Shown here in pieces: positions 27,244-34,501 of a stretch of DNA of 64,000 bases. Made by a program: the position numbers and the translations under genes. The stretch is from Desulforamulus hydrothermalis Lam5 = DSM 18033. GTDB lineage: Bacteria > Bacillota > Desulfotomaculia > Desulfotomaculales > Desulfotomaculaceae. Each line of letters opens with the position of its first letter. The first letter of the stretch is position 1. Location of the stretch: assembly GCF_000315365.1 (NCBI RefSeq), contig NZ_CAOS01000008.1, forward strand, positions 207,352 through 271,351. Direction: 5' to 3'. The notes beneath the pieces were generated by a model. That model was not told the origin of the DNA. It did not search any database and worked only from the letters and a program-made list of their open reading frames with translations.

Positions 27244-27513
27244 GTGGAAGCACAGGCAATGGCCCAATATCAACTGCTCATGCAAATTATGCAACTGGAA
27301 TTTGCTGCCCTGGAACTTAACCTCTTCCTGGACACTCACCCGGATTGCCAGGAATCCCTGGCCCAGTTTAATAAAATTCATCAGGAGTTAATGCAGTGCA
27401 AGCGCACTTACGAACAAACCTACGGTCCCCTCTGCAATTTTGGTTTTTCACCCAATGCGGGTAATTACTGGCAGTGGATCAATTCGCCCTGGCCCTGGGA
27501 AATTAAATACTAA
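27244..27513 (+). CDS. cotJB: Spore coat protein CotJB
   Basis: 89 residues, matching the CotJB length. Typical pattern: LLMQIMQLEFAALELNLFLD, THPDCQESLAQFNKIH and the Tyr/Trp-rich C-terminus WQWINSPWPWEIKY. Start GTG, five nt after GGAGGTGA. Sits between cotJA and cotJC with short spacers. Confidence 0.9.
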   Translation: MEAQAMAQYQLLMQIMQLEFAALELNLFLDTHPDCQESLAQFNKIHQELMQCKRTYEQTYGPLCNFGFSPNAGNYWQWINSPWPWEIKY

Positions 27514-27531
27514 GCGAAAGGATTTGTGAGT

Positions 27532-28104
27532 ATGTGGGTATATGAAAAGAAATTGCAAATACCGGTTCGGGTATGCGGCCCCAATCCCCGTTTGGCCTCA
27601 TTTATAATTACGCAGTACGGCGGCCCGGAAGGTGAGCTGGGTGCTTCTCTCAGGTACTTAAACATGCGTTACAGCATGCCCACCAACAAGGCCAAAGGCG
27701 TTCTTACCGATATTGGTACGGAAGAACTGGCCCATATGGAAATTGTAGCCACTCTGGTGCATAAACTCTTGGAAGGTGCCTCGGTGGATCAAATTAAAGC
27801 TGCCGGCTGGGGTTCGCACTATGCTGACCACGGCAAAGCCCTGTGGTGGGAAAATGCTGCAGGGGTACCCTGGATCGCCGCTTATGTTTCCGCCACCGGT
27901 GATCCGGCAGCCGATCTGCAGGAAAACCTGGCTGCCGAAGCAAAGGCCCGGGCGGTCTACGAAAACCTCATCCGCCTGTCCGACGACCCGGAAGCAACCA
28001 ATGTTTTGCGCTGGCTGCGGGAAAGAGAAATAGTACACTTCCAGCGCTTTGGCGAAACCCTGATGGATATTCAAGAGTACATGAAGCAAAAGAAATTTTA
28101 CTAA
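27532..28104 (+). CDS. cotJC: CotJC, manganese-catalase family spore coat protein
   Basis: 190 residues. Di-manganese catalase fold: Glu/His ligands appear in GTEELAHMEIVATLVH (about 63) and REREIVHFQRFGE (about 165), with LAAEAKARAVYENLI (about 132) in between. Coat-located CotJC may scavenge peroxide. Begins MWVYEKKLQIPV, the usual CotJC N-terminus, 9 nt after AAAGGA. Third gene of cotJABC. Confidence 0.93.
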   Translation: MWVYEKKLQIPVRVCGPNPRLASFIITQYGGPEGELGASLRYLNMRYSMPTNKAKGVLTDIGTEELAHMEIVATLVHKLLEGASVDQIKAAGWGSHYADHGKALWWENAAGVPWIAAYVSATGDPAADLQENLAAEAKARAVYENLIRLSDDPEATNVLRWLREREIVHFQRFGETLMDIQEYMKQKKFY

Positions 28105-28134
28105 TTTTTAGATAAATTTAATCCATATGCCCTG

Positions 28135-28180
28135 CGGGGCGGTTTGGTCCGCCGGCCAACGCCGGATCTTAACCGCCCCG
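28135..28180 (+). terminator. Terminator of cotJABC
   Basis: CGGGGCGGTT pairs with AACCGCCCCG, with an inner CCGGC/GCCGG pair, followed by TACCTGTTTT. Located 30 bp past the cotJC stop. Confidence 0.7.
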
Positions 28181-28276
28181 TACCTGTTTTAAACCGCCTG
28201 ATATAGTCTTTTTATATTAACTTACATAAGCCCCCTGCTGTTTGGAATAATACATTTGAGGAAGGGGGTGAAAGAT

Positions 28277-28726
28277 TTGCCTGTTAATAAAAAATGGATT
28301 GTTATATTTTGCCTTCTTATGGCCGCCATGTTAGCCGCCGGCTGCACTGCCGCCCGCAAACCGGAAGCCACCAACCGCAACCCGGTGGCCCGGGAAAATA
28401 AGCAAGCCCGGATGCTGGCTCAAGAAGCTGCCAAAGTAGAAGGCGTGAAAAGCGCCTATGTGGTGGTTTCCGGCAACATGGCTGTGGTGGGGCTTAATAT
28501 CGACAAAAACATGGAAGCAGCCCAAACCGACCGCATAAAATCCGAGGTTGGGCAGCGCCTGAAAAATGCAGACCGGCAAATTAACGATGTGCGTGTCTCC
28601 ACCGATGCTGATACGGTAACCCGCATAAGAAACATTTCCGAAGGCATCCGCCAGGGCAGGCCGGTAACAGACTTCACCAAGCAGCTGGACGAAATTGTGC
28701 GCCGCATGACGCCCACCAAAGAATAA
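28277..28726 (+). CDS. YhcN/YlaJ-family sporulation lipoprotein
   Basis: 149 residues. Signal peptide with lipobox LAAGC (about 19-23), then the YhcN/YlaJ domain AAKVEGVKSAYVVVSGNMAV (about 58) and DADTVTRIRNISEGI (about 112). These lipoproteins are made during sporulation and placed in spore membranes or coat. Start TTG, after GGGGGTGA. The gene follows the cotJ operon and ends in a terminator disrupted by the fold-back repeat. Confidence 0.85.
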   Translation: MPVNKKWIVIFCLLMAAMLAAGCTAARKPEATNRNPVARENKQARMLAQEAAKVEGVKSAYVVVSGNMAVVGLNIDKNMEAAQTDRIKSEVGQRLKNADRQINDVRVSTDADTVTRIRNISEGIRQGRPVTDFTKQLDEIVRRMTPTKE

Positions 28727-28732
28727 ATTTTA

Positions 28733-28760
28733 CAATCCCTTGATTTTTATCAAGGGATTA
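28733..28760 (+). repeat. Left copy of a perfect 28 bp terminator duplication (locus C)
   Basis: Contains the hairpin AATCCCTTGAT, TTTT, ATCAAGGGATT (11 bp stem). The identical 28 bp recurs at 29026-29053 on the far side of repeat copy C, with no mismatch. It forms a weak terminator lacking a U-run. Confidence 0.95.
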
Positions 28761-29025
28761 CAGAGTGTAGGCAAAGGTTGTAAAACAAAGTGAGGTGGTT
28801 TTATGATCCCCTGTCGGCGACTTGTCGAAGCACCGGTCACAGCACTTGATGAGCGAAAGGAGCCATTGGGGTGGCGCCCACAGGACGTGGGCGCCAGCCG
28901 AACCGGGCCAGGATGGCCCGTTTGAGGCGACCCCAAGGGCGAACGGAGCGAATCATAGTGCTGTCGGTGCGTAGACCGGAGCCAAAGGGGATCATAAACC
29001 ACAGTTAATGTTTGTCGACACTCTG
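28761..29025 (-). mobile_element. Fold-back repeat, copy C (full-length, 265 bp)
   Basis: Reverse orientation relative to copy B. Termini CAGAGTGTAGGCAAAG and TTTGTCGACACTCTG. Nearly the whole element is self-complementary: GTGGTTTTATGATCCCC/GGGGATCATAAACCAC, GCACCG/CGGTGC, ACAGCAC/GTGCTGT, TTGGGGT/ACCCCAA, and inner hairpins GGCGCCCAC/GTGGGCGCC and GGGCC/GGCCC. Same length as copy D, about 15 substitutions apart by eye. No reading frame with a ribosome site; no transposase. Sits between the YhcN-like gene and trkA. Confidence 0.93.
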
Positions 29026-29053
29026 CAATCCCTTGATTTTTATCAAGGGATTA
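29026..29053 (+). repeat. Right copy of the perfect 28 bp terminator duplication
   Basis: Identical to 28733-28760. Direct repeats of a palindromic hairpin on both sides of copy C are the clearest evidence of target duplication on insertion. Confidence 0.95.
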
Positions 29054-29159
29054 ATACTTTGTGACATTTGGCGGTAAAAATTATCCTTGATTTTTGCTTA
29101 TTAATACAGTATTACAGTATTAGACCTTTTATTATTTAACTGCCGGAGGGTGGCCGTTG

Positions 29160-30509
29160 ATGAAAATAACCATAATCGGAGCAGGTAAAGTGGGCTTTGA
29201 AACAGCTAAACGTTTATGCGAAGAAGGCCACGACATTCTGGTGGTGGACAAGGATGAAAGCAAGCTGGCCAGGGTAGATGAGCAGCTGGACGTCATGATT
29301 TTACGGGGCAACGGCGCCACCGCCCAGGTACTGCGGCATCCCCATGTGGTGGACAGCGAACTGCTGCTGGCTGTCACAGACAGTGATGAAGTCAATATCA
29401 TCGCAGGCATGACGGGCAAAAAACTGGGCATTAAAAAATCCATTGTCCGGGTGCGCGACCCGCACTACGCCATGGACTCATCCTTTTCCCGGGAAGACTT
29501 GGGCCTGGACTTGATTATTAACCCGGAACTGGCAGCCGCCAGGGAAATTGTTCGTATGCTAACTATGGCTTTGCCGGTGCATACTGAGCCCTTTGGCCAG
29601 GGCAAGGTGCAAATGGCTGACATTACAGTAGATGAAGGCATGGTGCTGTTTGTTAACAAACGGATTAAGGATTTAGACATGCCCCCTTCCTGCTTGATTG
29701 TAGCTATTTCCCGCCGGGGCGATATGATCGTACCCGGCGGCATGGATTTTATTCTACCCGGTGACACCCTATACATCCTGGGTTTGCCCAGCAGTATCGA
29801 TACCCTGGTATCAAAGGTTAAAAAACGCCGTCAAAAAAGAATTCATACCGTAATCATTTTGGGGGGCGGCCGTTTGGCTTATTACCTGGCCGATAAACTT
29901 TGTTCGCTGGGCATGTCGGTAAAAGTTATTGAGCAAAACTATGCCCGCTGCCAGGAACTGGCGGAGCGTTTACCTAACGCCCTGATCTTAAACGGGGACG
30001 GGACCGACGTTGACCTGCTCAAGCGGGAAGGTATTGAAGAAACCGACGGTTTTGTGGCGGTGACCGGTCTGGATGAAGAAAACCTGCTGATTTCTTTGCT
30101 GGCCAAGCAAATGGGCGCTAAAATGGTGGTGGCCAAAGTCAGCCGGGCCAGTTATGCGCCCATTGTGGAGAGTTTAGGTGTGGATGCCGCCGTCAGTCCC
30201 CGTTTAATTACCGCCAGCGAAATAGTTCGTTTTATCCAGGGGGGGCGCTTGTTATCGCTGTTTATGTTGTTAAACGGCAAGGCCGAGGTGGTGGAATTAA
30301 TTGTCCCGGCGGCCAGCCGTGTAGTGGGTAAACCCCTGGCTAAATGCGGTTTGCCCAAAAACGTTATTGTGGGAGCTATTTTGCGGGAAGACCGGGCAAT
30401 AATCCCGGAAGGAACAGAAAAAATACTGGCGGAAGACCGGATTGTTGTTTTTGCCCTGGGGCATACATTAAACACCATTGAGAAGCTGTTTGATGCAGGA
30501 GGAAAATAG
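29160..30509 (+). CDS. trkA: Trk potassium uptake system NAD-binding protein TrkA
   Basis: 449-residue peripheral membrane regulator with two tandem RCK units. First Rossmann motif GAGKVGFETAKRLCEEGHDI (about 8) with the conserved acidic LVVDKD; second GGGRLAYYLADKLCSLG (about 238), with PLAKCGLPKNVIVGAILRED as the last RCK-C. It gates the TrkH channel in response to NAD(H)/ATP. ATG after GGAGGG; two nt separate it from trkH, an operon. Confidence 0.95.
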   Translation: MKITIIGAGKVGFETAKRLCEEGHDILVVDKDESKLARVDEQLDVMILRGNGATAQVLRHPHVVDSELLLAVTDSDEVNIIAGMTGKKLGIKKSIVRVRDPHYAMDSSFSREDLGLDLIINPELAAAREIVRMLTMALPVHTEPFGQGKVQMADITVDEGMVLFVNKRIKDLDMPPSCLIVAISRRGDMIVPGGMDFILPGDTLYILGLPSSIDTLVSKVKKRRQKRIHTVIILGGGRLAYYLADKLCSLGMSVKVIEQNYARCQELAERLPNALILNGDGTDVDLLKREGIEETDGFVAVTGLDEENLLISLLAKQMGAKMVVAKVSRASYAPIVESLGVDAAVSPRLITASEIVRFIQGGRLLSLFMLLNGKAEVVELIVPAASRVVGKPLAKCGLPKNVIVGAILREDRAIIPEGTEKILAEDRIVVFALGHTLNTIEKLFDAGGK

Positions 30510-30511
30510 TT

Positions 30512-31951
30512 TTGCATATCCAACTGGTATTAAAAACTCTGGGACTGGTTTTGCTGTTTGAAGCAGCAGCCATGGTCCCTAGTCTTTTTATAAGTATTTT
30601 TTATCAAGAAGCCGGCACATTTTCCTTTTTGGTCGGCATAACAGCCGCCGGCTTAGCGGGATGCGGTTTGTATCTGGTGCCGGTTAAACATAAAAACGTG
30701 GGTTATCGCGAAGGGTTTGCCATTGCCACCTTCAGCTGGCTGCTGCTGGCGCTTTTTGGCGCCATACCCTTTGCGGTGGCGGGAGCTGTACCCGGCTATA
30801 TTGATGCGGTTTTTGAAACCATGTCAGGTTTCACCACTACCGGTGCTTCGGTTATCCCTAACGTGGAAATTCTGCCAAAAAGTATTTTATTCTGGCGCAG
30901 TCTGACCCACTGGCTGGGCGGTATGGGCATTATTGTTTTGACACTGGCCCTGATTCCTTCTTTAAACATTGCCGGTATGCAATTGTTTAAAGCCGAAGTA
31001 CCCGGGCCGACCAAAAGCAAGGTACTGCCCCGCATCGCTCAAACCTCCCGGCAGTTGTATAAAGTATACGTTTTTATTACGCTGATCCAGGTGGCGGCCC
31101 TCAAACTGGCCGGTCTTTCCTGGTTTGATTCTTTTATCCACACCTTCGGGTCGGTGGCCACCGGAGGTTTTTCCAACTACAATGCCAGTGTCGGACACTT
31201 CCAGAGTCTTGCGGTGGAAACCATTATTATCTTTTTTATGGTTCTCTCAGGCATAAACTTTGCTCTGCATTATTATTGGATGCGGGGTGACTGCCGGCCC
31301 CTCTGGCAGGATTACGAAACACGTCTTTTTTTAACCCTGATACTCTGCAGTACCGCCGTCATTAGTGTTAATTTATTTATCGTGACCGGCCACAGCCCCG
31401 CCCAGGCTGTCCGGGAAGCGCTGTTTACGGTATGCTCCCTTATTACGACCACCGGTTATGCTACGGCGGATTACGATCAATGGCCCGCTTTAAGCAAGTT
31501 TATCCTGTTGTTTCTCATGTTTGTGGGCGGCTGCGCCGGTTCCACCGGCGGCGGCCTTAAAGTGGGGCGCCTGTTAATCTTGACCAAGGCATTCTCCCGC
31601 CAGTTAATGCGTTTAATTCATCCCAAGGCGGTTATTCCGGTACGCATCGGGCAGGATGTCGTTGCCCAGGAAGTGGTGGAATCTGCCCACGTCTTTTTTA
31701 CTCTGTATATGATGTTGTTTGCCCTGGGTACTGCCGTTCTGGCCGCACTGGGACTTGACCTGGTTTCTGCCGCTTCCGCCGCTGCGGCCAACCTGGGTAA
31801 CGTGGGGCCGGGTCTTGGTCTGGTGGGACCCATGTTTAACTATGCCGACCTGCCGGATCTGGGCAAAATGACGCTGACTTTCCTGATGTTAGTGGGCAGG
31901 CTGGAAATTTATACGGTTTTGCTGGTCTTTAGTGTAAAATTTTGGCGTTAG
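30512..31951 (+). CDS. trkH: Trk potassium uptake channel TrkH
   Basis: 479 residues, membrane protein of the TrkH/KtrB type with four pore-loop repeats. Filter-type loops SGFTTTGASVIPNVE (about 110), FGSVATGGFSNYNAS (about 213), TTTGYATADYDQWP (about 312) and NLGNVGPGLG (about 430). Glycine of each filter is conserved. TTG start after AGGAGG. K+ uptake depends on TrkA encoded immediately upstream. Confidence 0.95.
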   Translation: MHIQLVLKTLGLVLLFEAAAMVPSLFISIFYQEAGTFSFLVGITAAGLAGCGLYLVPVKHKNVGYREGFAIATFSWLLLALFGAIPFAVAGAVPGYIDAVFETMSGFTTTGASVIPNVEILPKSILFWRSLTHWLGGMGIIVLTLALIPSLNIAGMQLFKAEVPGPTKSKVLPRIAQTSRQLYKVYVFITLIQVAALKLAGLSWFDSFIHTFGSVATGGFSNYNASVGHFQSLAVETIIIFFMVLSGINFALHYYWMRGDCRPLWQDYETRLFLTLILCSTAVISVNLFIVTGHSPAQAVREALFTVCSLITTTGYATADYDQWPALSKFILLFLMFVGGCAGSTGGGLKVGRLLILTKAFSRQLMRLIHPKAVIPVRIGQDVVAQEVVESAHVFFTLYMMLFALGTAVLAALGLDLVSAASAAAANLGNVGPGLGLVGPMFNYADLPDLGKMTLTFLMLVGRLEIYTVLLVFSVKFWR

Positions 31952-32036
31952 CAGGCAAAAATATAAACCAAAGTTGCGTAACCCAACCGGAAAAAGTCAG
32001 CCGGCACGCACCAACCTTTTCCCGCAAGCAAAGCAA

Positions 32037-32064
32037 AACTTGATTTGCAAATCAAGTTGTTTTC
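32037..32064 (+). terminator. Terminator of trkAH
   Basis: Perfect 22-base palindrome AACTTGATTTG/CAAATCAAGTT followed by GTTTTCT, about 85 bp after the trkH stop. Confidence 0.65.
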
Positions 32065-32117
32065 TGCTTTAATATTGTTGACACCATGAAACAGGTTTTA
32101 TGGAAGGAGTAAGTAAA

Positions 32118-33065
32118 GTGAATTTTCCCACCCTAACCATCGGACGGTTTTCCCCCAAGTACCCGATTATTCAAGGCGGTATGGCTGTCAGGGTTTCCAC
32201 TGCTCCGCTGGCCGGAGCCGTAGCTGCCGCCGGCGGTATTGGCGTGATTGGCGCCACCGGCATGGAAGAAGATGAGCTGCGCCAGGAGATTCGTGCCGCC
32301 CGCAACATTGCGCCCAAAGGAATTATCGGCATCAACATTATGTACGCAGCCAGAGAATTTGCTAACATTGTCCGCACAGCCATAGAAGAAAAAATTGACA
32401 TTATTTTCACCGGCGCCGGCTTTTCCCGGGATATATTTACCTGGGGCAAAGAGTCTGACACCCCCATTGTATCTATTGTTTCTTCCGCTAAGGTAGCTAA
32501 ATTAGCAGAGAAATTGGGAGCTGCCGCAGTGGTGGCGGAAGGTACCGAAGCCGGCGGTCACCTGGGCACCGACCGTTCTGTTAAGGAAATATTCCCGGAA
32601 ATAAAACAAGCGGTAAAAATTCCGGTCATTGCAGCCGGTGGTATCGTCGATGGTAAGGGAATAGCCGAAATGATCCGTCTGGGCGCCGATGGCGTGCAAA
32701 TGGCCACTCGTTTTGTGATGAGCGTGGAATGCGCTGTATCGGAAGCCTTTAAAAAGTTGTATCTCAACTCTACCGCTGAGGATGTGGTAAAAATTCTCAG
32801 TCCGGTGGGTTTGCCCGGCCGGGCCTTGAAAAACAGTTTGGTTTCCCGCATATTCAGCGGTAATGCGCCGGAGCCGCAAAATTGTGTGGGCTGCCTAAAG
32901 CACTGTTCTCAATCTTTTTGCATCATGGAAGCATTGATGAACAGCCGTAACGGCAACATCAAAGACGGGCTGGTGTTCTGCGGCCAGAATGTGCACCGCA
33001 TTAAAGATATTTTGCCGGTTAAGGAAATTTTTGACCGGCTAATCAAAGAGTTTCGCGACGCTTAG
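32118..33065 (+). CDS. Nitronate monooxygenase / FabK-like flavoprotein with C-terminal Cys cluster
   Basis: 315 residues. FMN-binding TIM barrel of the NMO/FabK (2-nitropropane dioxygenase) family: IQGGMAVRVSTAPLAGAVAA (about 17), EGTEAGGHLGTDRS (about 140), VIAAGGIVDGKGIAEMIRLG (about 172) and GADGVQMATRFV. The catalytic His of nitronate oxidation corresponds to GGHLG. The C-terminus holds CVGCLKHCSQSFC (about 256), a four-cysteine motif that could bind Fe-S or Zn. Start is GTG, eight nt after AAGGAG. Enoyl-ACP reductase or nitronate oxidation cannot be chosen from sequence alone. Confidence 0.85.
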   Translation: MNFPTLTIGRFSPKYPIIQGGMAVRVSTAPLAGAVAAAGGIGVIGATGMEEDELRQEIRAARNIAPKGIIGINIMYAAREFANIVRTAIEEKIDIIFTGAGFSRDIFTWGKESDTPIVSIVSSAKVAKLAEKLGAAAVVAEGTEAGGHLGTDRSVKEIFPEIKQAVKIPVIAAGGIVDGKGIAEMIRLGADGVQMATRFVMSVECAVSEAFKKLYLNSTAEDVVKILSPVGLPGRALKNSLVSRIFSGNAPEPQNCVGCLKHCSQSFCIMEALMNSRNGNIKDGLVFCGQNVHRIKDILPVKEIFDRLIKEFRDA

Positions 33066-33142
33066 GCAAAGATTGGATTGATTTTTGGCTAATTTAAGTG
33101 TTATACTTAAATTACCTCTAAGTTTCACAACGTCAACGGTAA

Positions 33143-33233
33143 CTATCTCCTCCCGAAAATTATATCGGTGTCAGGATATTGGTAGTTGGTTGGCACCGGA
33201 AATTTAGGGAGTTTAATTATTCGGGGGAGATAG
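33143..33233 (+). promoter_or_regulatory. Long RNA hairpin sequestering the ribosome site of the zinc-ribbon gene
   Basis: Left arm 33143-33162 (CTATCTCCTCCCGAAAATTA) is complementary to right arm 33214-33233, 18 of 20 bases apart from one shifted A and T, and the right arm contains the ribosome-binding GGGGGAGA. An inner CGGTG/CACCG stem lies within. The start codon TTG is 3 nt beyond, so translation must be limited while the hairpin stands. Confidence 0.65.
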
Positions 33234-33235
33234 GT

Positions 33236-33535
33236 TTGGCATTTTCCGACAGAACTTTGACTTGCCGTGATTGTGGAGCAGAATTCGTATTTACCGTTCG
33301 TGAGCAAGAGTTTTTTGCTGAAAAGGGTTTTCAAAACGACCCTTCCCGCTGTCCTTCCTGCCGGGCTGCCCGCAAACAGCGGATGCAAGGCAGCGGCGGC
33401 GGTTATAACCAGCGGCAAATGTACGAAGCAGTGTGTGATGAGTGCGGCTGTACAACACAGGTTCCTTTTCAACCCAGCGGCACTAAGCCGGTTTACTGCC
33501 GTGACTGCTTTGCTCGGGTAAAACAATACCGTTAG
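33236..33535 (+). CDS. Double zinc-ribbon protein (zf-trcl type)
   Basis: 99 residues. N-terminal ribbon CRDCGAEFVFTVREQEFFAE (about 10) then CPSCRAARKQ; C-terminal ribbon CDECGCTTQVPF (about 65) and YCRDCFARV. This two-ribbon pattern is a widely distributed small protein family of unknown role, probably RNA- or protein-binding. TTG start after GGGGGAGA, itself held in a hairpin arm. Strong terminator follows. Confidence 0.85.
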   Translation: MAFSDRTLTCRDCGAEFVFTVREQEFFAEKGFQNDPSRCPSCRAARKQRMQGSGGGYNQRQMYEAVCDECGCTTQVPFQPSGTKPVYCRDCFARVKQYR

Positions 33536-33545
33536 TCATAAAAAT

Positions 33546-33576
33546 CCGGGTGTTATAAACACCCGGTTATTTTTTT
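33546..33576 (+). terminator. Terminator of the zinc-ribbon gene
   Basis: CCGGGTGT, loop TATAA, ACACCCGG followed by TTATTTTTTT, 11 bp past the stop. Confidence 0.9.
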
Positions 33577-33595
33577 AAGGCTTAGCCCTCCGCTT

Positions 33596-33904
33596 TTATA
33601 ATCGCAGCTCCTGTTGGCTAATGTGTCTGGCTATCCTGCCGCCCCGGACAGCCTCTTCATAATCAAATTCGTCCGCAAAATTTTCTCCGGTTAAAAATTC
33701 CACAGACACCCCGCAGGTATCCGCAATTAGGTTAAGGGCATCCCAGTCTGGGTAGAATAAGCCCTTTTCCAGTTTTTCCACCCATTTGGAGGTTTCTCCT
33801 ATCTTAAACGCCAGCATTTTCTGGGTAAAATTTTGCCCGCTTCTTTTTGCTCTGTACTCGCGGGCCCTTTTCACTTTGAGGCCTAATTCTTTTGCACTGT
33901 ACAC
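33596..33904 (-). CDS. XRE-family helix-turn-helix regulator
   Basis: 102 residues with an N-terminal Cro/C1-type HTH: GLKVKRAREYRAKRSGQNFT, KMLAFKIGETSKWVEKLEKG, then DWDALNLIADTCGVSVEFL. C-terminal tail FADEFDYEEAVRGGRIARHI is acidic/basic. GTG start after AAGGAGG. Target unknown. Nearby small RHH protein is divergent and upstream, but they do not share a promoter region I can define. Confidence 0.85.
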   Translation of the reverse strand: MYSAKELGLKVKRAREYRAKRSGQNFTQKMLAFKIGETSKWVEKLEKGLFYPDWDALNLIADTCGVSVEFLTGENFADEFDYEEAVRGGRIARHISQQELRL

Positions 33905-34092
33905 TGCTGATGCCTCCTTTATAAATTCCTTAGCCTTATTATTTGTTTAAGTTTCACTGGTATGAGTGGTAATTTTTCCGCATCGTTGTATTCATTTATT
34001 GGGTCTTAATAAGAAATTTTCCAGAACCGGTTATGGAATCCTGATAACATAACATATGATATAGCAAAGCAAAGGATAAAGGAGGCAATTAT

Positions 34093-34347
34093 ATGCGCCG
34101 ACATAAAACCATTACCATCAGTATCCCGGAAGATTTAATTGAATACTTGGATAAAAAGATTGCCCAAATTAATCGCAGTTCCTATGAAGAAACCAACCGC
34201 AGCCAGTACATCCGTTTGCTTATTAAAAAAGATATGGCTTCCCTGGCCGGCGGCAAAACTTCCACCCCTGAAGGAACAGAGGATTTGGCGCTGTCAGAGT
34301 TAGATTACTATAATTCGCTGCTTGACCTGGGCGGTTATCGCAGGTAA
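34093..34347 (+). CDS. Ribbon-helix-helix (CopG/MetJ type) protein
   Basis: 84 residues. RHH core HKTITISIPEDLIEYLDKKI then NRSQYIRLLIKKDMASL; the C-terminus is a short acidic tail. ATG follows AAAGGAGG. No toxin gene is adjacent: the next frame on this strand has no start and the neighbour is an SLH-domain gene in the other direction. A free-standing regulator is likely, not a TA antitoxin. Confidence 0.82.
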   Translation: MRRHKTITISIPEDLIEYLDKKIAQINRSSYEETNRSQYIRLLIKKDMASLAGGKTSTPEGTEDLALSELDYYNSLLDLGGYRR

Positions 34348-34445
34348 ACAAATACCCCCTTGTTCACCACTTGCACCAGGTGCTGTCACTGTATAACGGC
34401 AGCTGACAGTTGCAGGCAGGGAATATAAAATCACCATGCCGCCAA

Positions 34446-34485
34446 CAAACCCGTACCACTTTACAGATGATACGGGTTTGTTTTG
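34446..34485. terminator. Bidirectional terminator between RHH gene and SLH gene
   Basis: ACAAACCCGTA, loop, TACGGGTTTGT followed by TTTGTTTT on the plus strand. The symmetrical flanks serve the convergent 34502-36934 gene on the minus strand also. Confidence 0.8.
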
Positions 34486-34501
34486 TTTTAATAAAAGCAA
34501 G

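Noticed and set aside
28730..29002. Reading frames inside the full-length repeats (the VYDPLWLRS-type frame, also at 43107-43340)
   Set aside because: They recur because the repeat recurs. They have no ribosome site, cross the stems, and differ at the ends.
34093..34347. Toxin-antitoxin pair with the RHH protein
   Set aside because: No second small gene in operon; the XRE gene is divergent and about 190 bp away.
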